Assembly (NCBI GenBank): GCA_951799445.1
Contig: OX637287.1
Span: 3,720,001-3,784,000 of the forward strand
Source: Pseudisothecium myosuroides
Taxonomy: Eukaryota > Streptophyta > Bryopsida > Hypnales > Lembophyllaceae
DNA length: 64,000 nucleotides
Reading direction: 5' to 3'
The notes beneath the pieces were generated by a model, which saw only the letters and a list, made by a program, of their open reading frames with translations, had not been told where the DNA came from and did no database searches. Positions 1-11,064 of the stretch are shown here, piece by piece. The translations under genes were made by a program, and so were the position numbers. Position 1 is the stretch's first letter, and every line of letters starts with the position of its first letter.

Positions 1-1
1 C

Positions 2-832
2 ATGGATGCGTATTTGGGGCCCAGCGCTTGCTACGAAGAACATAGACAAGATGAAGATGACAACGACGACGCAGTTGAAGTGGACACAAATACTGGCAAC
101 ACTCATGGCACCTCCGAAACACAGGCGCAACAAGTCCATTACTTTGTACCTACTAATGAGGACTCAAACGAAGCTTCTCATGAGAGCAGCAACTCCGACG
201 AAGATGAACCGGAGACATCTACAGCTACTACTCTTTTTCCCCTACCGCATCTCGAACGCCCTACACGTCGCCAGAACAAGTCCACAGGGCCACTGCTGGA
301 TTACTCAAAGTCTATATTGGTCACCTCCAACGATTACATTGCAGCCATGGAAGCTAAAGCTGCAAAGAAAGAAGCTGTTGAACGAGAACAAGAAGAACGC
401 AAGTGCTAGGCAGAGGCAAAGAAAAAACTTAAAGCAGAGGAGAACGCACGGAAGGAAGCTGAGCAAGCGCGGAAGGCTAGTGAGCGGGCAGCGAAGAAGA
501 GAGAGCCGGCAGCAGGGAGGCGCCGCGGCGGAGGCGGGAGAAGACAGGGCGACGATGGGGGCAACAACGTCGACGCAGGTGGGAGAGTTGAGGACGGCGA
601 CAAGGGCGCCAGCTTCGGCGGAGGCGGGCGGATTCAAAATGCCGCGGGTGGGGTGCCTTTGGTTGCTGGGGCAGCTCCGGTGCCTGTGCTCCTCGGCGGG
701 TCGGCAATTGCTGCCAGGGCAGGCGACAGGGGTCCACCTGCAGCGGGGGTCCCGTCCCTGGGATACGGGAACAATGCCGTTGAGGGACGGTATTTTGCAG
801 GCATTTATCACGCTTCAATGTGCCTTCTGTAG
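2..832 (+). pseudogene. C-terminal part of a pogo/CENP-B-type DDE transposase frame, with an internal TAG
   Basis: One frame is open from the window edge to a TAG at 407-409 and then continues in frame to a TAG at 830-832. The first part is acidic and Ser/Thr-rich. It then reads LLDYSKSILVTSNDYIAAME, followed by a long Lys/Glu/Ala-rich stretch that crosses the internal stop. A short DYSKS..LTS.DY motif followed by a charged coiled-coil tail is what I recall at the C-terminus of pogo/CENP-B-like DDE transposases. After about residue 165 the frame becomes Gly/Arg-rich and then hydrophobic, which may be out of the real protein. The DDE core would lie to the left of the window. The internal stop suggests a dead copy. 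A host gene derived from such a transposase is possible. Confidence 0.42.
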
Positions 833-1120
833 CTATTATGGTGACTACTGACGTCAAGCTTTGGATTACCTGTGCACAGTCAATGTATCCATTCTATTCC
901 ATTCTAGCTCATACTACTGACAGGCAGCGATTTTTGGCGACTTTGTAGTTCAAAAAATTATTGCGAACACATGCTTGTGAATGGGCCTCTGGAACTGCCA
1001 CCACTATTTTTGGTTTTCTCTTCCGTATCTAATAATATTATTTTCCACCTTATTCGATCTGTTTTGGTCCTTCAATTCCCTTAAAATGACGGTTATGGGT
1101 GCGGATACCTTACGTGGCAG
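833..1120. other. unassigned spacer
   Basis: Nothing recognisable lies between the transposase-like frame and the start of alignable TTAA-family sequence. The left end of that element could not be found here. Confidence 0.4.
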
Positions 1121-2115
1121 AAAAAAAAAAATTGAAATCGGACCTTTGAGCGAGAAGTTATGCCATTTCTTGGAATGCGTGCCGACGGGGGGTAGCAAAA
1201 AAAATTTGCAAAATTTTGAATTTTTTTTTAAATATTTTTTTCTCATAGATTATATTTTTTTCTATCTGGAAAGCTTTGATTCATTTCATTTGGATATGTT
1301 ATGAGAAAGTTATGGACATTCTTGTTTTTCGGGCAGTTCAAGCATCTTCTTGAAAAAAATAACTTTAGGATTCATTTCTGAATGCAATTTTTCAAATTTT
1401 TCAAATCTTTTTTTTTTGCATGGTTTGATTTACTTGTTAGAACAATCCCACCATTGGGATTAGTGCATTTTAATTCCATCTAAAATATATGAATATTTTA
1501 GATTTTCCTTCTATCTCGTACCACTATAAGAAAATGGGGGAAAAAATGACTTCAATAAACGACTAAAAAACAGTCGTTGTGGACACAATGACTGCAATAC
1601 GACTTAGAGGCCTTGGAGTCGTTGTGGACAAGTCGTTTAGGACAACGACTACAGTCTATTATCACCATCCATTTCTACCTTGGATGTAAAAATGGATGAA
1701 GTGATAAAGAAAGTTGGGCTTAAGGAAATGTCTGTAGAGCTGCCATGTGGAAAGCATCTGACATGAACCTCTAAAACATCTGACGTGGACCTCTAAAACA
1801 TCTGATGTGGACATTTAAAATATCTGACGTGGACATCCACGTGGCCAGTCATTTTTTAGTCATTCTGAAGTTATGACTGACCCCTGATGAATCTGACGTG
1901 GACGGCCACGTAGGAAGTCGTTTTTGAGTCATTGAAAAGTCATTTTGCAGTCGTTTTGGAGTGATGTTTGTTTAGGATTTAGGTGATGTTGTCGCTGATG
2001 TCTCCAATCATTTTAAAATTAACATGACGTTTGCAAAAAGGAATGTAGGGCCCATTATTTGGGGAGTAGTCATTCTGTAGTCGCATATCAATATATTCAA
2101 AGTTTCACAACAACA

Positions 2116-2216
2116 TACCATACATAATACACCATATACAATACATCATATACCATGTACAATACACCATACATCATATACTATGTACAATACACCATAC
2201 ATCATATACCATACAT
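2116..2216. repeat. short AT-rich tandem repeat (ATACACCATA-type)
   Basis: Imperfect tandem units built from ACCATGTACAATACACC and ATACATCATAT lie inside the CACTA element. There is no coding sense. Confidence 0.6.
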
Positions 2217-2229
2217 TGTAATTGGCATG

Positions 2230-2600
2230 TGTCACATGGCTTTCAAAGCCACTTAATGTGTGAGTATGAAGTAATGAAATGACAAGCCTTTTATACAAGT
2301 GGGGTGGTAGGAGGCAAGACAAACCATGTAGGATATGTAAAATGCAGGAATTGTGTTACAAGTAATATTTCAAATCTCATTTAAGCATAGTAGATTAATT
2401 TTTTTCAAAAACCTTTGAACTAAAAAAAGTTGGAAAATCAACCCCACTTTCATTTCCAAAAATCCATTTTATATTTCAAGCCTCAAATAAAAAATTATGG
2501 ACAAATTTGAGAAAGAGATTGGAAAGGATATTTTCTTTTGACATTTTCTAACATCCTCTCTAAATTTTGTCTTGCCTTTTTGTATATAACCCATGATGAA
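2230..2600. repeat. fragment shared with the palindromic repeat at 15145-15765
   Basis: This part of the CACTA interior aligns with an arm of the palindrome at 15145-15765. Shared blocks include TGGGGTGGTAGGAGG, TTTGAACTAAAAAAAGTTGG and CCAAAAATCC. Either the CACTA element captured one arm or both derive from a third repeat. Confidence 0.6.
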
Positions 2601-4745
2601 AATGTGTTGGAGATGCAAAGGAAGTGTGATTAAAGGTACGCAGATGTTTGAAAAGCACATAATGCATTACATTGCACAAAGCAACAAAGCAGTAGTTGAT
2701 TAGCTGCTCAGTAATCTGAGATGTTTCAGTCCATTTTGCAGTCTCAAGAAGTCATTTTGCAGTCGCATGAAGTTGTTATGCAGTCGCAAGAAGTCATTTT
2801 GCAGTTGTAGAAAGTCATTCTGCAGTCTCAAGAAGTCATTCTACAACGACACCAAAGAAGCAATGTTATTGTCCATGTAAGAGGAGAACGGGACTTAACG
2901 ATTGCTTTTAGGACTATGAGAACACCTTCCAGCCTTTATGTTGGGACCTCAGGAATATCTATTTTGAATCATATGAAATGTCTAGAAATATTACAAAGTT
3001 ACCAACACAAATGGACCAAAATCATAGCTATTGTCCTAATAAGAGTGTAAATGAATCTTAATGTGGACCCCAACAAAGAAAACAATAGACCCCAACAAAA
3101 CAAAAAGGCCATTGGAGATGCATGATTTATAAGAGAAGAAAAGAATAATTTTTTCTTTTTAAAGAAGGTCAAAGAAATAAACTTAAAAAGATAAACAAAG
3201 AGTTAAGAAAAGATAAAGTAAAAGAAAAGTTTTAAAACTTGGGTTTGGCAGTTACTTTTTTCACTTAATACAATGGTTTCCATTTGTTATCAAAAAAAAG
3301 AAAAAAAAAAAGTTTAAAAAAAATGAAGAAGAGAAGAGATAAGGGAAAAATTGAATAACAAAAAAACAATGTGGCACATAGAAATTTGTTTTTGAAAAAG
3401 GGAAGAAAATGGGGTGAAAAAATGGGGAAAAAAATGGGCACAAAATAGAAAAGGTATTGGAAAAAAAGAGGGGGGGAAAGGAAAATAAAATAGGAAATAA
3501 AAGTGGACCCAAAATTGGGGAAAAAATAGGAGGAAAAAATGGGGGAAAAAAATGGGAACGAAATAAATAATTTCCAAAAAAATTGACAGCTGAAGAATAC
3601 AACAACAATAGAAAAATAGAAGAAAAGAAGGAAATAGAAAACTAATTCTTTCTCTTTTTGGAAAAAGATTTACAAATCATTTTTGTAATTGAATTATTTT
3701 TTGGAAAAGGGAGAACAAGAGATGACACAACTGCAAACCATTTTTCCCAAAAATGGGAAGGAAGACAATTGAATTAAAGGGACAAAATTTTGGAAAATTT
3801 TTAAAAAGGGAATTTTGAAAATCAAAGTGAAATGAGTAAAGAATAGCAGAAGAATATAAAGAAGAAGGCAAAACAGAAAGAGAGAATGATCTACAATTTA
3901 AAAAAAAATTGGGAATGAACTTGTCCATGCAAAAGACAATGTGAAGTGTCCGGTAAAGAAGGTGGCTTTTTCTTTCCAGCTCTTTCTGTGAAAATTGCGA
4001 ATGACTTCAAATGACTCCTGCGCAGTCACTTGAAAGTCGTTATGGAGTCATTCTTAAGTAGCACGCAGTCGCCCCTGCAGTCAACTCTTTACTTTGCTGC
4101 AACTAGGTCCCATTTGGTAGATTTCAGGGAGTCCACGTCAAAAGTTCGACGACGCAGTTGACGACAAGCTGCGGATGAAGAGTAGCGGTTGTCAACTTCT
4201 CATCCCACAGTCACGCCTGCGACTGCAGTACAACTCGGAGGCTGTGAAGCTAACACCGTTGGTGCAATTAGGGAGCCATAGTCGTTCTCTAGTCATTGTG
4301 GACAGGAAGTCGTTTTTCCCCAGTCGCATATTGGCCCCTTTTCTTGTAGTGTACCTACATCTACTTAACAATTTTTTTAAGAATGATAATTAAGTTTTTT
4401 TTGAATTTTTTTTTTCCTAGACTCTCAACTCAATTCTCCACTACAAGCATTAAAAGCTCAAAACTCTATAGTGCAAAAATTTTAAGTTAAAAATGTTCAA
4501 AGTCAAAAAATCCAGTCCCAGTATGTGCTGAAAAATTTGTTTTTTCCACTTTAAACGCAGATATCTTGCAATTTGTGCGGTCAAAAATTCTGAAATTTTT
4601 TCCACACTTTTTTATACTAGTTAGGTGTAAGATCCTATGGTTAGATGTGAAAAAAAAACTTAAATTTTTTTTAACTCTTTGCTACAGAAATGGCAGTTTT
4701 TAGTGTTTTTTGGCAGAAAAAAGGCCTCGGTCCTTCAGGGGTTAA

Positions 4746-7700
4746 TGAAGTGCCAAAGTGGCAATATAGAATGTTATAGTGGTGCTCCAAATTTCAACAT
4801 TCATCCACATCTTGGATAAAAAATTCAGTTTTCATCCACAATCTGACGATTTCATCCAAGATTTTTTTTAAATTTGAAGTTTTCTGGCGATTTTCAGTCA
4901 TTTCAATGCTATTTTATTCTATGGGCTTGGTGGAGGGTTCATTATTTGGTGCAAATTGACGACAAATTGCTGGAAAAAAACACACTGCAACTTGGATGGG
5001 TTTTCAACTTTTCATGACCAGAATTGAACCTGCTTCTCAATTACTGACAGCACCTCATTTGGTTATTTGTTGCAGCCTCTGGTAATATGTAAGTGTATTG
5101 AGTCTGCCAAGCTTAGGGGAGTACAAAGACCCTCTGCAGATGTGACGCATGAGCTACATAATTGTAATGTATCTGATTTAGTGTTATGAAATCTCGCACC
5201 CAGCTGCAGGCAAAAATGCACTACTTGTGCTTGCACTTGCACAAGATTCGAAAGCTCCTCTCAAACACACTGATTGTTGTAAGGATCCCTCATCAGAGAT
5301 GTCATTTCAGCACTTCATGTGTGGATTAATTAGTTGGAGCAAAATAATAGGCAGCTTCAATCTTAGGATATGCCAGCAACTATCAACAGAAATAATCACT
5401 CCTCACTGGGTACCAGCTAAGTTACTTCATGCTGATTTAGACTCATACTTAGAATCTAGACACAAGAACTAGTACCAATATCTGAAAATACTTCATTTGT
5501 TGATATAGGTAACTGGAGGAAACAGGGCAAAGTTTTCAGAATATCTGTACAATTTTGTCATTTTAAAAGGATTTTTGACTGGATTGTAGAGTGAGCCAGG
5601 TGCAGACTGAATCCGTGATTTAGCATGGGTGCCAAAAAGATCAAGAATCTGTAGATCTGCAAGTGCAGTATAAATAAAATGTGATCTGTACTGGACAATT
5701 TTTATACTCACGTTGCATTGCTAGCTTTGTGACTTAGTATCAATAAGAAAAGCAGTGAAAGTTCTTCAGTTGTACTTCAAATGAGTGAAGATTTGATTCT
5801 TATTTGTTACTACAGCTTCACGCATGTACAGATGGTAATACTAAATGTTTGACCCTTTAGACTGTGAACAAGAATTAAAAATACACTTCCTGGTATGTCA
5901 TGGTACAGATTATGTGAATGTCACAAATTTTGGCACCCAGAAATCTAGAATCTTGCCAATTTACCAAAATGAAGGATTCGATTTCATAAAGGAATCATGG
6001 TTGGATGAAGTGGAAGTGTCTGGTAAATTTGGTGTCTGTTTTAGACTTGCTAAATTCATTTCAGGCTTCCAAGCAACAGTTGGAATTGCTACAGAAATCA
6101 ATCTTGAGGCTGCTTGAGTACTACAAAATACGTCACATTTTTTTTTACCTGGAACAGTTACTATCTAGGATCATACTGACATAGATTCAAGGTGGACATT
6201 CTTCCATCTCTGATTTAACTTAATTTGTTTGCTGCCACTTGTTAGTACAGCATGAAATTAGGTTTAGAGTCTTTTCAGCTGAAGCGAACAACTGATGTCA
6301 AGGACACTGGTTGACTAAATTGGCAGCTCAAGAACAAATAACTGGCCTTGCGTGAATTTACAGGAAGGGACATGATTGAGCAGCTCATAATTGAAAGTTG
6401 TTGATAGTCCTGAAAACACCAGATTCAAGTTTCTCATGTGCTGCTCATTGCCAGCATGCTGTTGAATGTCATGTCTTTTGAGGTGGATGTACTTGAATGG
6501 TTCTAAAGGAAAAAATTACTGTAAGAGTGAGGCAGTCTATGATGAAGTGAAAGAACAATGATATTGACATAAAACCCAAGTCGTTTCATAAATTTTGGAC
6601 CTTTGCAGAATTAGTTACAAATTTTTGAAGTGAAAACAGAGTGGCCACTAAACTGAAGCGTCCACCCTCCTGAAATGTGCACCATTTGTACATACTATAT
6701 AGATGGTGCACTACTGACTGCAATATGTACCTCTGTATGAGAGGATGCTTTTAGATGATGACCTGTTTTAGAGCACCCTACGTCCCTACCTTTTACTCCT
6801 CGTTTGCATTACGAAGCAGGTGTCAAGAACATGAACAAGTCTCTCCAATGAGAGTCTGTACTTAACTTACTTTCTTTAATACTATGGTTTCTTCTGGGGC
6901 TCTTCCAACCTGCTGTGCAGTGCACTTAGGGCAGGTCCTTCTCTTCAATGAAAATTGGAAATAGTCAACCCCATGGTCAGAGCCTCAGAGGGTTTTGGTA
7001 TTTTGCATATAACTTAAGTCACCACACACACCTTGTGGCTGGCAGGCTTGTATTTTTCTCTCTGGCAATGAAATTCCATTTCATTTGTTTTAAAAAAAGA
7101 AGAAGTCACCTGTACTTCACTACTGTAGTGGAAGTCATGTCCTGTTTCAGTCAGGAAGTCCATCCAACTTGGCTGCATTGGTCATTACTAAGTTAACCAA
7201 TGTAGTTGGACTCTGGATAAAAATATGACTTCATTTTTTTTAAAAACATATGGCAAATTCCATTGCAAAAGAAACCAAAACAGAATGTCTACTCATCAGG
7301 TCAGGCCCTCCAGAGGACTTCATCGGTTCATCCTCTATTCAATCAGTGAGATCTTTCAATGCTAAACCAGAAATCAGTCGATCATAACTTACTTCTTGAG
7401 TAAACTTAAGGAATTACATTATGATAATACTGGTAACAATGATATAAGTTATTCACTAGTCTTTTTGATATGGGGAATGCTTTGGACATCTAGAATGCTG
7501 TTATAACAGCAAGTGCCAATATTCAAATTGGAATTAATTACTACTCTAATGGGAGTGATTGTGGTGAGGACTATCTCCCATGCTTTCTGTTGTCTCAGAT
7601 GCACATTTCAATGAACAGTCCCTGTCCCATAGGAGCCACTTACTATAGGCTTAAAATTTGGGCTTCCATTGACAATCCTATGCAAAAAAATTCTTTTGTT

Positions 7701-8366
7701 TAATTGACCTTCATTCTGCATTCTTCAAGTGAGACAGGTTAGATAACCTTTGAAGAATTGAGGGGCTTGAGGAGGTTATAGAACAAAGCTGGGACAAAGC
7801 ATAGAATTAAGATTGAAGATTATTAGACATAAAGCTAAGTTGTACTCTTGAAGCGAGGACAATGACGAATATGCATTTCTGCTTCTCAAAGGTTGGACTT
7901 AGCAATACATAAAAGCTTACTTCTTGGAACGAAATGTGCCCGAGTTCCACATTGATAGAAGCAGCCTGGATGAAGAGACCAACTCTTCATATCTTTAAAG
8001 TTCAATTTACAGAGTTTAGATTCATATTGAAAGAAGGGGTTAATGAATCAGCCTGGATGTTGAAAATGTTAAAGCAAATCAATCTGAAGAACTTCCATCT
8101 CTCCTTTCCCTTCGTAAATTTCCATCCCATGACCACTGAAACTTTGTGGGCAGCAGAAGCCAAACACACAGATGACCGAGTTTGTAATGCATGAGCAGAA
8201 ATTCGAGAATGTTTTATTGCACGATGGTGTAGCTAACTGATACTCATTATAGCAATCAGGCAGCTTTCGCTCACCAAGTGAAATTAGGCGGCAGAGATTC
8301 GGCACTGCTCAGCCTGGATAAAATTACAAATCTACCAATGAAATCTTATTGACAAGATTGTGGTGA
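4746..8366. other. intergenic region with no supportable gene
   Basis: Several ORFs of 70-90 codons occur (for example 5227-5472, 5845-6117 and 7934-8194, plus strand). None shows a recognisable domain, splice context or conserved partner. Base composition is ordinary AT-rich plant spacer. A small or fragmentary gene cannot be excluded. Confidence 0.45.
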
Positions 8367-8527
8367 TACCCATGGTTAATTAACTTCTAAATGAATTTTA
8401 TGCATATCAAATTTCTTGATTAACCCCAAAGAATGTTACTTCTCCATACCCATGGTTAATTAACTTCTAAATAAATTTTATACATATCAAACTTCTCTAT
8501 TTACCCCAAAAGAATGTTACTTCTCCA
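8367..8527. repeat. 80-bp tandem duplication downstream of the pectinesterase
   Basis: Two adjacent copies begin with TACCCATGGTTAATTAACTT, at 8367 and 8447, a period of 80 bp with a few substitutions. They lie just downstream of the pectinesterase stop codon at 8543-8545, so they probably fall in its 3' untranslated or terminator region. Confidence 0.85.
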
Positions 8528-8542
8528 GACCTCACATTGCAA

Positions 8543-11064
8543 TTAGGTCTGAGGAAGCCAAGACTGTCCGTCAATCCAGCTGAGTTGCATGTATCCAGAG
8601 GCTTCAGTAGGGCTGAGCTCATGCGACCATGGCACACGCTTTGATTGGTTTGACCCTGGCCCTGAACATTGGTATTGTCCATAGTCCACAGTCCTGCGCA
8701 ATGCAGATTCATATGTTAAGCTTAGTAACAAACACAGTGGCAATGAAACTGACGAAGAAGGAGATTATAGTGCCTTCTTGTTTAGCATAAAATAAAATAA
8801 AATAAAATAAATTGACAACTTAGATGTCCCAAAATGCATATATGGTTGACATCTGGCAAAGTTCACTCACTTCTGTCTCTGAGAGCTTCCCCAATCTTGC
8901 CAACCCGCCGGGATAATAATGTTATCCATGTATGTATTGATGTAGACTGTTCGTGAATAGGGTCCCCATGCTCTGCCCAAGTAAACTTGACCTGTTCCCG
9001 TAATCTTGCAGTCAATGAACACAAATCCCGTGTCTTCGTTGTTGGACGACCGTTTCTGCGCTGTTAGAGAGCCTGAAATCATCGAGTCCTGAGCCAAGGC
9101 GTGAAGCTCACAGTTCTGCCATAAAAAATCCATGAGCTATTAAGTTAATGTCAATATGAGAATTACAGAGCAGTACCTAATCTTTGAGAAAGTATTGCTT
9201 AATACTAATTGAATGTTTTCCCAATGCACTTCAGAGTGCAGACATTACAACATTGCAATCATCATTGCTAATCTACGACGTAATAAATAAATGAAAAGAA
9301 CTAGATTGTTTCTGGAATGTTTAGACAACATCCAGGCGAAGAGAATCTTCTTTGTGAGGTCTGTCTATGGTGATAATGTCAAGTCTGGACTTCAATTCGA
9401 GGCAACGGTGTCACTATTTATTGGCAAGAGAGAAATATATGAAGAAAATTATAAGCACTAACTACTCTTTTTCCTCGCTCTAAGTCCTTAGATCGTTCAA
9501 AAAATAGTAGACCTGGATGTTACAAACTGAGTTGAACAACTAGCTGATAGCCTGATAATGATTTAGTCCGGAGTGATCATGCTGAGGCCTCCGAACACTG
9601 CCGTTGTTTAAAATCCTAAAATTTGTCAAATTCTACTGAATCCCAGTCAAACGCAGAAATTCGGTTCGTGATGAGATGATCGTTTTGAACTAGAACGGGG
9701 CTAGCTTTAGGAATTTTGAGAAGCTGACCTTGAAGACGGACTTGGCATTGCCGAAGATGAAATCAATAGTGCCGGAGATGTAGGTATCCTTGAAGTAGTG
9801 TCGTCCAGCATAATCAAAGAGCGTGTCTTGTCCTCCATACATCCCACATCCGTAGAAGGCAGCCTTGTCAGCTGCCAGCAGCACCGCCACCGCCTGCCCA
9901 TTCACAGCCCCGGGATCTGCTGGTGGAGCTGCGTTCTGCAACAATTTCCCAAATCATTAATGAATGAATCCATGTTCTCAGCTTAGGTCACAACAGAATC
10001 ACTCCTACTGAAGGTTCTTATCAAGAGAAGCAGTTGACTTTCACACTTGTACTTAATTCCAGACATTGCATGCTCTCCACCAGTGATTCTCTTTTGGCTA
10101 GATATCGCCAGATTTCAACAATTTTTGGGTATAACAACCGTGTTAGAAACTGAAGGATGTCATATTATTCAACAAAAGACAATTCTCCCAACCTTGAAAA
10201 CCTGCTTGCTGAATTTTTAGTCATTAGAAGAAAAGCAAAATGTTCTACCTGAGTTTTGTTACTCTTGTGAACAATGGCGACCTAGCTTAATGATGTTAAG
10301 GAGGACAATGCAATTCTGTAGCCAATTTTAAAGAAAATCGTATTGTAGCTACCAAAGTAACCAAAACGACATTGCAAAATTTACCAAAATTGGTAGTGAC
10401 AAACAAATTCAATCTTGGAGGCACCCTAATGTCAAAAACAGCCTGCTCACCACGAAACCAATGCCTCTGGCGATGAAATTGGGGGCCCAGACTGTGAACG
10501 TGGCGCTATCCGCAGTCCCGCTCTTGCTGGCGGTGTCGGCGTTGATGATTGTGGTGGCCGTCACTCCAGCTCCTTGCAACGAGATGAATGGCTTGTTGTA
10601 AGGGACGATTACTTTCTCGCTGCAGAAAGCATGAACTCTCAGGTCAACCAATTGCAAGAAATTTATGAATTTGCACACGCCAATTTCCTTGACACAGTTA
10701 GTTGAATGTTTCTCACAATAAATTACAAACAACAGCGACCTTGGAGGTGGGCTTACTGGTACACGCCAGCCGCAATGTCAATCTGAACCCACTGCTCATT
10801 GTATTCCGGAATACTGTCGATCGCAGCTTGAATTCTATTGAAATTCGCGTTCCCCGTCTTAGACACATACAAGTGATTTCCTCCGGGATTCACAACTTTC
10901 ATGTGATGATCCTCCCTTTTCCTCAAAATTTCAGATTTCAGATTTTTATTGCTGAAGCTTCCCCTGACAAATTTTGTGTGGCTTTGACCGGAACACAGCG
11001 AGACAAAGAGAAGCAGCACGAGCAGATCTAGCCAGAGCATCATCACTCTCTCATGGGGCGCCAT
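8543..11064 (-). CDS. pectinesterase (pectin methylesterase), secreted, five exons
   Basis: The enzyme removes methyl esters from cell-wall homogalacturonan in the apoplast. Inferred exons (minus strand) are 11064-10757, 10619-10451, 9935-9729, 9115-8871 and 8693-8543. All introns are GT-AG and the phases join to 359 residues ending in TAA. Residues 1 to about 26 form a signal peptide with a Leu/Val-rich core. The catalytic domain follows directly, with no inhibitor-like pro-region. Family signatures are present: GVYHEK near 100-105, GQAVAV with Gln173, GGQDTLF with Gln195 and Asp196, IDFIFGN with Asp217, and LGRAW with Arg276 and Trp278. The C-terminal [10 protein letters not shown] block is also typical. 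All catalytic residues I would look for are present, so it looks functional. The second and third Met (M8, M9) are possible alternative starts. No neighbouring gene suggests co-regulation. Confidence 0.93.
8789..8812. repeat. AAAAT pentanucleotide microsatellite in intron 4
   Basis: Four to five tandem AATAA/AAAAT units lie inside the last intron of the pectinesterase gene. Confidence 0.8.

Larger units (their letters stand above)
1522..4351. mobile_element. non-autonomous CACTA (En/Spm) transposon, 2830 bp
   Basis: The left end is CACTATAAGAAAATGGGG and the right end is CCCCTTTTCTTGTAGTG, which are typical CACTA inverted termini. The flanking trinucleotide TAC is duplicated at 1519-1521 and 4352-4354. 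The related element at 22275-23124 has the unoccupied sequence CTCGTACCTACTTCTACT near 22726, which fixes the borders. Many copies of AGTCGTT/ACGACT and GTCGTTGTGGAC lie near both ends and also around 2730-2850; such subterminal repeats usually bind the transposase. No transposase ORF is present, and 3100-3950 is A-rich low-complexity sequence. It would need a transposase from elsewhere. Confidence 0.88.
1121..4745 (+). mobile_element. TTAA-type non-autonomous element, split by a CACTA element
   Basis: About 1190-1521 and 4352-4745 align in order with the complete element at 22275-23124. Shared parts include CTATCTGGAAAGCTTTGATT near 1261, the TTATGGACATT block, and the right end TCCTTCAGGGGTTAA. 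The right end stops on a TTAA at 4742-4745. The left terminal part differs from the other copy, so the left border is approximate and the copy may be truncated or recombined. No coding capacity was seen. It is interrupted at 1522-4351 by the CACTA element. Confidence 0.6.

Noticed and set aside
305..857. Long minus-strand and second plus-strand ORFs
   Set aside because: Shadows of the transposase-like plus frame in GC-rich sequence.
2100..2850. Regularly spaced short repeats as a CRISPR array
   Set aside because: Spacing and units are irregular, the context is a plant CACTA element, and these are transposase-site repeats.
3261..3928. Phe-rich minus-strand ORFs
   Set aside because: Low-complexity A-rich DNA inside the CACTA element read on the opposite strand.
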